Source: a bacterium
GTDB lineage: Bacteria; DRYD01; JALUEN01
Length of the DNA: 6,745 nucleotides
NCBI GenBank assembly: GCA_027052755.1
Contig: JALUEN010000196.1
Span: 1 to 6,745 of the forward strand
Direction of reading: 5' to 3'
In this document: in pieces, positions 1 through 4,671 of the stretch
How positions within the stretch are numbered: the first letter of the stretch is position 1
How the letters are laid out: each line of letters opens with the position of its first letter
The notes under the pieces: generated by a model
What the model saw: the letters and a program-made list of their open reading frames with translations, nothing else
What the model was told of the DNA's origin: nothing
Databases searched by the model: none
Program-made: the position numbers and the translations under genes

Positions 1-82
1 GTCAAATTAAGAGAAGCTGAGAGCAAAAGTAGAGGAGACTCTAAATTGAAAATAATGAAAATAAGGAAACCGATGGCTTTGA

Positions 83-211
83 AGTGAGATTCAAAAAGGA
101 TACAAACGACTAAAGGATAAGAGAGCTAAAGCTATATTCAGAGCGAAAAGCGAGATTAATAGAGGTAGCGAAGGAGAGCTTGAGGCTTGGAGGGAAGCTC
201 TAAGAGATTAG
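83..211 (+). pseudogene. Possible 3' end or remnant of an unidentified gene
   Basis: A reading frame of about 42 codons is open from 83 to a TAG at 209-211. Its conceptual product is rich in Lys, Arg, Glu and Ala (it ends ELEAWREALRD) and uses AGA, GCT and GAG codons like the real genes here. It has no ATG and no ribosome binding site, and its own frame is closed just upstream by TGA at 80-82 and by stops at 47, 53 and 56. A different frame is open from 1 to 84, so a single frameshift near 80-86 could join the two into a C-terminal fragment of a gene entering from the left. The stop lies in the loop of a small hairpin (203-218). No family is recognised. It could equally be non-coding, purine-rich spacer; confidence is low. 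Confidence 0.2.
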
Positions 212-218
212 GATCTCT
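203..218 (+). terminator. Weak terminator-like hairpin
   Basis: AGAGAT (203-208) and ATCTCT (213-218) form a perfect 6-bp stem with loop TAGG, followed by an AT-rich stretch with TTTT at about 230-234. The loop contains the stop of the possible gene remnant. The stem is AT-rich and the T run is not directly adjacent, so termination would be weak at best. It fits a transcript coming from the left and ending opposite the minus-strand rsmE-like gene, but it may be chance. Confidence 0.2.
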
Positions 219-318
219 AGTAGTTATATTTTCCTGAGCTTTGGATAAGGAAGAGAGAGGCCCGCTTTTAAACTCAGTTATACTCTTGCATGCTTCTCAA
301 GGAGCTATAAACCTTAAT
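212..318. other. Intergenic stretch, nothing recognised
   Basis: No reading frame, tRNA, known RNA motif or clear terminator was seen on either strand downstream of the rsmE-like gene. Together with 1-211 this makes about 318 bases without a convincing gene. I looked for tmRNA, SRP RNA and RNase P signatures and found none. Confidence 0.5.
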
Positions 319-1173
319 TTATAATAGGGTCTTCAATAGGTAAACTCCAAGTATAGGAGAGAGCCAAGCTTTAAAAACCTGGGGTCCCAAGGATAGCTTG
401 GTAGCGTTCGCCTTCTCAAGGAGGCTTAGCTCCCTCTCAGATAATCCCCCTTCAGGACCAGAGACTAAGTATATCTCCCTCATCATTAAGTGAATCTCTT
501 TATAAGTAGATCCCTTGATATCAAGGAGGATAAGATCAGCTTCCTTCAAGCGCTCTAGGATCTCATCAAGGGAGTGGAAGATCGCTATAGTGGGTAGGTA
601 TAAGTGCCTAGCGCTAGATGAAGCCCCTATCACCACCTTAGCCAATCGCTTTAGTTCCTTAGAAACCCTCTCAGGGAAAACCCTTTTAACAGATCTATCA
701 GCTTCAAATATTAGAATTGAGCGTACCCCTACCTGAGATAGTCCCTCAACTGCTAGGCTAAGGTAATCCCCTTTGATAAGGGGTAAGATACATGATATCT
801 TTGGAGATCTGATAGCGTTAAACTGTTCCAAGCTCTCAAGGAGAAGAGTGCTTCCCTTTAAGAAAGCGGTAGCTACCCTCACAGGCAAACCGATAGGGTC
901 AATAGAGACGAGTGAGAGCCTCTCTTCAGGTGTTAACCTGAGAACATCCCTGAGGTGATGAAGGTAGAACCTTCCAAGCTCCTCATGGGAAAGTAAAAAA
1001 GGGGGCGGAAGTGGATTCCTTCCGCCCTCCTTCCCCTTCGCTATCTCGCCTCCTATGGATCTTAGCCCCTTGAGATCTAAATCTCCCCTCCTCTCAAAGA
1101 GACTAAAGAGAGAATCTGGGAGGTAAATAACTTTTCCAGAATTTCCACTTAATACCTCAGTTACTTCTCCCAT
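319..1173 (-). CDS. Divergent RsmE-family 16S rRNA (uracil-N3) methyltransferase
   Basis: The 284-residue product has the layout of RsmE, the SPOUT-fold enzyme that methylates U1498 of 16S rRNA using SAM. Visible matches are the HHLRDVLRL motif at 72-80 (end of the PUA-like N-terminal part), LIKGDYLSLAVEGLSQVGV at 132-150, DRSV at 159-162, and the SAM-binding knot signature SGPEGGLSERE at 238-248 followed by SLGPQVF at 261-267. Two things are odd. The usual R-x-E-T-A after the LGP motif is replaced by K-A-W-L-S (268-272). Residues 21-68 form a Gly/Pro- and charge-rich insert ahead of the HHL motif, making the protein about 40 residues longer than typical RsmE. The ATG at 1173-1171 lies inside the aminotransferase gene (13-base overlap) and has AGGAG five bases upstream, so the two are co-transcribed and probably translationally coupled. 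The family assignment is firm; the U1498 specificity is inferred and weakened by the changed motif. Confidence 0.82.
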   Translation of the reverse strand: MGEVTEVLSGNSGKVIYLPDSLFSLFERRGDLDLKGLRSIGGEIAKGKEGGRNPLPPPFLLSHEELGRFYLHHLRDVLRLTPEERLSLVSIDPIGLPVRVATAFLKGSTLLLESLEQFNAIRSPKISCILPLIKGDYLSLAVEGLSQVGVRSILIFEADRSVKRVFPERVSKELKRLAKVVIGASSSARHLYLPTIAIFHSLDEILERLKEADLILLDIKGSTYKEIHLMMREIYLVSGPEGGLSERELSLLEKANATKLSLGPQVFKAWLSPILGVYLLKTLL

Positions 1174-2351
1174 CTCCTCTCCTGAATAGCTCTCTCAAGC
1201 CTATCCATAGCTTTCTTCAAGTTCTCCATTGATGTAGCGTATGAGATCCTTATGAATCCTTCGCCGTATTTTCCGAAAGCTGTACCTGATAACAGGGCTA
1301 CTCCGTACTCCTTGAGCATGAGTTTAGCGAACTCATCGCTTGAGATCCCTAGATCCTGTATGTTTATAAAGAGGTAGAAAGCGCCCTCAGGTTTATGACA
1401 TCTTATACCAGGGATCCTAGATATCCTCTCAAGCAGGTAATCTCTTCGTCGCCTGAACTCAGCTACCATAGCATCAACTGCATCCTGAGGTCCCCTGAGA
1501 GCCTCCACTCCTGCCCACTGAACAAAGGTAGCCACACATGAGTGTATGTTAATAGCCAGCTTTGTCAGAGCTTTAGCTAACTCCTCATTAGTGACCGTAT
1601 AACCCAATCGCCAGCCAGTCATAGCGTAAGTCTTAGAGAAACCATTTAAGAGTATGATCTTATCCCTCATCTCAGGAAACTCCATAACTGAGGTAAATTT
1701 CTCAGGATCATACAGTATCCTATCGTAAATCTCATCGCTTATTATATAGAAACCGTGCTTCTCTGCTAGCTCAATGAGTTTCTCCATATCCTCTTTCCTA
1801 ATGATACCACCTGTAGGGTTCTGAGGAGTGTTTATGATCACTGCTTTAGTCTTAGGGGTTATGAGCGCCTCTAGATCCTCAGGTTTGAAACTAAAACCTC
1901 GCTCTTCCTTAAGTGGAAGTGGAACTGCCCTCGCGCCCAGGAAGTTTATAATAGACTCATAAGCTGGATAGCCGGGGTTAGGGTATATAACCTCATCGCC
2001 CTCATCAACTATAGCCATAAGCGAAGCCATTATAGCTGTCTTACCACCGGGGAAGACGACTACCTCAGAGGGTTTCACTGATGAGCCGTACCTAGAGTTC
2101 AGATAGTCAGCTATGGCCTCCCTAAGCTCTAAGATACCCTGAGCAGGGCTGTAATGGGTCTCACCGCGGTTCAAAGCGTTAACAGCAGCATCAACTATGT
2201 TTCTAGGGGTATCAAAATCAGGTTCCCCTATCTCCAAGTGCACTACGTCTATACCGCTTCTCTCCATCTCCTTAGCCATGGCTAAGACCTCAAAAGCCCC
2301 CTCAGTACCTAAACGGTTCATCCTCTCAGCTAGCTTTAAGGTGCTCATCAT
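1161..2351 (-). CDS. Class I PLP-dependent aminotransferase (aspartate aminotransferase family)
   Basis: This 396-residue cytosolic enzyme moves an amino group between an amino acid and a 2-oxo acid by way of PLP. Fold type I landmarks are all present: the N-terminal GEPDFDTP (42-49), PGGKTAI in the phosphate-binding region (101-107), NTPQNPTGG (174-182) with the cofactor-contacting Asn, SDEIYD (205-210) with the Asp that pairs with the pyridine nitrogen and the conserved Tyr, the Schiff-base lysine K240 in SKTYAMTGWRLGY (239-251), and the substrate-carboxylate arginine in FIRIS (R368). The length is normal for the AspC/AspB subgroup. Aspartate, prephenate or aromatic substrates are all possible, so no symbol is given. 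The start is supported by AAAGGAGG (2367-2360 on the minus strand) eight bases before the first of two adjacent ATGs; either could be used. It is the first gene of a two-gene minus-strand operon with the rsmE-like gene. Confidence 0.93.
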   Translation of the reverse strand: MMSTLKLAERMNRLGTEGAFEVLAMAKEMERSGIDVVHLEIGEPDFDTPRNIVDAAVNALNRGETHYSPAQGILELREAIADYLNSRYGSSVKPSEVVVFPGGKTAIMASLMAIVDEGDEVIYPNPGYPAYESIINFLGARAVPLPLKEERGFSFKPEDLEALITPKTKAVIINTPQNPTGGIIRKEDMEKLIELAEKHGFYIISDEIYDRILYDPEKFTSVMEFPEMRDKIILLNGFSKTYAMTGWRLGYTVTNEELAKALTKLAINIHSCVATFVQWAGVEALRGPQDAVDAMVAEFRRRRDYLLERISRIPGIRCHKPEGAFYLFINIQDLGISSDEFAKLMLKEYGVALLSGTAFGKYGEGFIRISYATSMENLKKAMDRLERAIQERRWEK

Positions 2352-2359
2352 ATTTGAAA

Positions 2360-2367
2360 CCTCCTTT
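2360..2367 (-). promoter_or_regulatory. Ribosome binding site of the aminotransferase gene
   Basis: The minus strand reads AAAGGAGG, eight bases before the ATG at 2351-2349. This is a strong bacterial Shine-Dalgarno sequence and supports the upstream of the two adjacent ATG codons. No convincing minus-strand promoter was recognised further upstream. Confidence 0.75.
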
Positions 2368-2442
2368 GATCTCTTTTTGCTCAGAACTCATCCTTAGATC
2401 TTCACTCGGTTAGCCTTGAAATCCTCCCCTGATACTTAAGGT

Positions 2443-2465
2443 AGAGGAACCAGGTTAAATCCTCT
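2443..2465. repeat. Operator-like inverted repeat in the divergent intergenic region
   Basis: AGAGGA (2443-2448) and TCCTCT (2460-2465) are perfect inverted half-sites separated by 11 bases. Their spacing, about 20-42 bases upstream of the TATAAT at 2485, puts them over the expected -35 region of the plus-strand genes, where a dimeric regulator could bind. The half-sites are short and no regulator is encoded here, so this is a candidate only. Confidence 0.25.
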
Positions 2466-2484
2466 CTATGTAGAATCTTCATAA

Positions 2485-2490
2485 TATAAT
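2485..2490 (+). promoter_or_regulatory. Candidate -10 box for the eRF1-like gene
   Basis: TATAAT matches the sigma-70-type -10 consensus exactly and lies 33 bases before the ATG at 2523, which would give a 5' leader of about 25 bases. The -35 region (around 2462-2467) does not resemble TTGACA and there is no extended -10, so the promoter would be weak or activator-dependent. Confidence 0.4.
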
Positions 2491-2505
2491 TCTTCAAGTG
2501 AGGTT

Positions 2506-2516
2506 TAAGGAGGTGA
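2506..2516 (+). promoter_or_regulatory. Very strong Shine-Dalgarno sequence of the eRF1-like gene
   Basis: TAAGGAGGTGA is complementary over 11 bases to the usual bacterial 16S rRNA 3' end and its GGAGG ends nine bases before the ATG at 2523. It fixes the start and marks the host as a bacterium, despite the archaeo-eukaryotic look of the encoded protein. Confidence 0.85.
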
Positions 2517-2522
2517 AGGGAG

Positions 2523-3752
2523 ATGCCCACTAAGGTTATGGAACAGTTAAACTTCCTATCCAAGGTTTCAACTGCTCCTTACTGGATAACGAACCTCTAC
2601 CTAGATCTCTCTGGTCCAAGGAGGGTAGGTAAAGCTTACATAACAGCTTTCAAACGATTAGCTACTGAGCAGAGAGAGTACATAAACCGAATGAACTTAC
2701 CTGAAGAGGTCCTCCAGTCCATGAGAGAGGACCTGGAGAGGATTAGGGAGTTCCTAGAGAAGGATCCCCTGAAAGGGTATAGGGCAGCTGCTATCTTCTG
2801 CTCAAGCTCAGCTGATCTCTTTGAGGTAGTTAAGCTACCCTATGTTTACAAGGACCAATTATCTATATCAATCACGCCTTCTATAAGACAGATAATAGCC
2901 ATTGATGAGGAGATAGGTAAAGTTGGCGTCCTCGCCTTTGACAAGAAACACATAAGGTTATTCATAGTAACTTACGATAAGATAGAAGAGGTAACGGACT
3001 TTATAAACGAAGATGTAGCTAGGACAAGCAAGTTCTACAGCTCTGACTTGAGGGTAGCTATACCAGCCAGAGGTCAGGGCTACAAGTTCTCCATGCACGG
3101 TGTAGGAGAGTACACCTTCCACATGAGATTAAGAGAGGCTTTCAGGAGAACCCTGAAGATAGCTGCTGACGCCACCTTTGAATACTACAAACTCAACCCG
3201 TTTGACAAGCTGATCATAGCCACCTTTGAGGAGTACAAGGGACACATAGAGGACTTCTTGCACCCATACCTCTTGAGGAGGCTAGTGGGTTACATAGAGG
3301 CTAACCCAGGAACGATACAGCCCTACGAACTAGCTGACAAGGTTTATCAACTACTTTGGGACCTGGACAGGAAGGAGGAGGAAGAGATTCTTCAGAGCCT
3401 TCAGGAGAAGAACCCGAAGGGACTCTCAGTCTTCGGCTTAGAGGCTGTTATCAAGATGCTTTCAATAGGAAACGTGAGGAGGTTAGTGGTAGCTCAGGAC
3501 TACAGGCATCCTGGTTGGATAGCCATACCTAGCAGAACGATAATCCTAGATCCCTCTAAGAGAGAGGAGTACTTCATAGGTAAAGAGGAGAAATTGTATG
3601 AGCTGTTTGACATAGTACCTGAGGTTATAGAGGAGACGTTAGCCCAGAGGGGAGAGATAGAGGTAATAGTTAAGCCAGAGCTTCAGAAATCGTTTGAGGG
3701 TATCGCTGCAGAGCTCAGGTTCTCATTAACTAAGCCGATACCAGAGTGGTAA
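2523..3752 (+). CDS. Bacterial eRF1-like protein (baeRF/Vms1-type peptidyl-tRNA hydrolase candidate)
   Basis: The 409-residue product resembles eukaryotic/archaeal release factor eRF1 across three parts. The N-terminal part (about 1-125) begins with ITNLYLDLSGPR, like the vSvYLd start of bacterial eRF1-like (baeRF) proteins, and has a helical hairpin at 40-80; no NIKS stop-codon motif is seen. A central RNase H-like eRF1_2 part (about 129-255) opens with KVGVLAFD (133-140) and contains ARGQG at 182-186, at roughly the distance where eRF1 carries GGQ; the following loop is about eight residues longer than in eRF1. A C-terminal L7Ae-like eRF1_3 part (about 258-400) includes VFGLEAVIKMLSIGNVRRLVV (303-323) and ends GIAAELRF (393-400). 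Members with an active loop can cut peptidyl-tRNA on stalled ribosomes; whether RGQ serves here is inference. The strong Shine-Dalgarno fixes the start. It heads a plus-strand run with acyP and rplL, 22 bases before acyP. Fold call firm, activity uncertain. Confidence 0.75.
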   Translation: MPTKVMEQLNFLSKVSTAPYWITNLYLDLSGPRRVGKAYITAFKRLATEQREYINRMNLPEEVLQSMREDLERIREFLEKDPLKGYRAAAIFCSSSADLFEVVKLPYVYKDQLSISITPSIRQIIAIDEEIGKVGVLAFDKKHIRLFIVTYDKIEEVTDFINEDVARTSKFYSSDLRVAIPARGQGYKFSMHGVGEYTFHMRLREAFRRTLKIAADATFEYYKLNPFDKLIIATFEEYKGHIEDFLHPYLLRRLVGYIEANPGTIQPYELADKVYQLLWDLDRKEEEEILQSLQEKNPKGLSVFGLEAVIKMLSIGNVRRLVVAQDYRHPGWIAIPSRTIILDPSKREEYFIGKEEKLYELFDIVPEVIEETLAQRGEIEVIVKPELQKSFEGIAAELRFSLTKPIPEW

Positions 3753-3774
3753 GTGATCTAGCGAGGTGAAAACC

Positions 3775-4065
3775 ATGGCTCAAGGGGACATGAAAGCTGT
3801 TCACCTCAGGATATACGGGATAGTTCAGGGAGTAGGCTTCAGGTTCTTCACAGAGAGAGTAGCTAACAGATATGGCTTAAGCGGTTGGGTTAGAAACCTT
3901 CCAGACGGAAGTGTAGAAGCTTACCTAGTTGGAGATCCAGAGGTTCTGAAGTACGCTATCCAAGAGATTAAGGTAGGTCCTCCAAGCGCAAGGGTTACTG
4001 AGGTTGTAGAGGACTGGTTTGATAACCCACCGGAAACCCCTCCCGACTTTAAGATAAGGTTTTAA
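3775..4065 (+). CDS. acyP: Acylphosphatase
   Basis: This small cytosolic enzyme hydrolyses the carboxyl-phosphate bond of acylphosphates such as acetyl phosphate and carbamoyl phosphate. The 96-residue product shows the family signature [13 protein letters not shown] (13-25) with the phosphate-binding Arg at R23, and [12 protein letters not shown] (37-48) with the catalytic Asn at N41; these match the classical Arg23/Asn41 numbering. GPP at 68-70 is the usual C-terminal-half turn. The start at ATG 3775 is chosen because GAGGTGA (3763-3769) sits five bases upstream; the in-frame GTG at 3766 lies inside that ribosome binding site. An ATG at 3790 is a less likely alternative. It follows the eRF1-like gene by 22 bases with no terminator between, so the two are probably one transcript. 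Length is normal and both catalytic residues are intact. Why it sits beside a release-factor homologue is unknown. Confidence 0.95.
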   Translation: MAQGDMKAVHLRIYGIVQGVGFRFFTERVANRYGLSGWVRNLPDGSVEAYLVGDPEVLKYAIQEIKVGPPSARVTEVVEDWFDNPPETPPDFKIRF

Positions 4066-4166
4066 ATAAGCTCTTAGAAAAAGAGGATACTGCCTCAAAA
4101 GGTAGAAGAGAAACGAAGTAAAGGGGTAAATATCCATATTAGGACGGTGAGAAGGGGGTCTTAGAG
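4066..4166 (+). promoter_or_regulatory. Leader region of rplL with small alternative hairpins
   Basis: This spacer has no open frame with a start. It contains CTCTT (4071-4075) that can pair with AAGAG at 4081-4085 or at 4106-4110, and GAGG (4083-4086) that can pair with CCTC (4093-4096); the pairings exclude each other. A Shine-Dalgarno AGGGGG (4153-4158) lies eight bases before the rplL ATG. No clear -35/-10 pair was found, so rplL may be read from the upstream genes or from a promoter I cannot recognise. The stems are only 4-5 bp and any regulatory role is speculative. Confidence 0.3.
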
Positions 4167-4559
4167 ATGGCTACTATGACCAAGGAGGAGATTATTGAGG
4201 CTATATCTAACATGACTGTTCTTGAGTTAGCTGAGCTAGTAAAGGCTCTAGAGGAGAAGTTCGGTGTTACAGCTGCCCCTGCGGTAGCTGTAGGCGCTGT
4301 ACCAGCTGCCGCTGCTCCCGCGGAGGAGGAGGTAAAGGAAGAGAAAACTCTATTTGAGCTAGTCCTCACCGACGTGGGCGCTAAGAAGGTACAAGTAATC
4401 AAGACTCTAAGAGAGGTACTTCCTAACCTAGGTCTTAAGGAAGCTAAGGAGTTTGTTGAGAGCCTACCTAAGACCGTTAAGTCTAACCTCACTAAGGAGG
4501 AAGCTGAGGAGCTCAAGAAGAAGTTTGAGGCTGCTGGCGCTAAGGTGGAGATCAAGTAG
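4167..4559 (+). CDS. rplL: Large-subunit ribosomal protein bL12 (L7/L12)
   Basis: L7/L12 forms dimers on the L10 stalk of the 50S subunit and recruits and stimulates the translational GTPases (EF-Tu, EF-G, IF2, RF3). The 130-residue product shows the full bacterial layout: N-terminal dimerisation helices (about 5-34, with [18 protein letters not shown]), an Ala/Pro/Val-rich flexible hinge (about 35-58), and the globular factor-binding domain (59-130) with VQVIKTLRE (75-83), [20 protein letters not shown] (88-107) and the AGAKVEIK end. The sequence [11 protein letters not shown] carries one residue more than the common VREITGLGLK, lengthening the loop next to the factor-binding helices. It is not preceded by rplJ nor followed by rpoB, an unusual location. 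A strong terminator follows immediately. ATG 4167 is preferred over ATG 4176 because AGGGGG lies eight bases upstream. Identification is secure. Confidence 0.97.
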   Translation: MATMTKEEIIEAISNMTVLELAELVKALEEKFGVTAAPAVAVGAVPAAAAPAEEEVKEEKTLFELVLTDVGAKKVQVIKTLREVLPNLGLKEAKEFVESLPKTVKSNLTKEEAEELKKKFEAAGAKVEIK

Positions 4560-4589
4560 CAGACAGTACCTTCATCAAGCAGTTCTATA

Positions 4590-4622
4590 GGGACAGGGGC
4601 TAAGGTCCCTGTCCTGTTTTTT
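4590..4622 (+). terminator. Rho-independent terminator after rplL
   Basis: GGACAGGG (4591-4598) pairs perfectly with CCCTGTCC (4607-4614). The stem extends inward by a G-T and a C-G pair around a TAAG loop (4601-4604) and outward by a G-T pair, and is followed by TTTTTT (4617-4622). The GC-rich stem and T run are textbook. It closes the eRF1-like/acyP/rplL transcript and separates it from nadE. Confidence 0.92.
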
Positions 4623-4633
4623 GTTTACTTACT

Positions 4634-4665
4634 AAAGAAAAGGAGCTGAAAAAGAAAAGGAGCTG
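4634..4665 (+). repeat. Tandem 17-base duplication carrying two Shine-Dalgarno copies
   Basis: The 15-base sequence AAAGAAAAGGAGCTG occurs exactly twice, at 4634-4648 and 4651-4665, with a 17-base period. The downstream copy supplies AAGGAG (4657-4662) nine bases before the nadE ATG at 4672. The upstream copy has the same AAGGAG too far from any start to initiate in frame, so it may be a standby site or simply a recent slippage duplication. Confidence 0.85.
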
Positions 4666-4671
4666 TAAGCT

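Noticed and set aside
77..82. CTTTGA resembling the prfB (RF2) programmed frameshift site
   Set aside because: The frame leading into it has stops at 47, 53 and 56, and the +1 frame after it closes within about ten codons, so no frameshift product can be built.
515..958. Plus-strand short frames opposite the rsmE-like gene
   Set aside because: They are antisense to a gene with recognisable motifs and have basic, Ser/Arg-rich products typical of shadow frames.
3766..3774. GTG start for acylphosphatase
   Set aside because: The GTG is part of the GAGGTGA Shine-Dalgarno that serves the ATG at 3775, and nothing well placed lies upstream of it.
3925..4137. Minus-strand open frame of about 70 codons over acyP
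   Set aside because: It mostly overlaps acyP, whose catalytic motifs are intact; the product resembles no family and the frame has no clear ribosome binding site.
4139..4555. Long minus-strand open frame opposite rplL
   Set aside because: It is the antisense shadow of a certain ribosomal protein gene; the low-complexity Ser/Thr/Ala product reflects the Ala-rich hinge and the codon bias of rplL.
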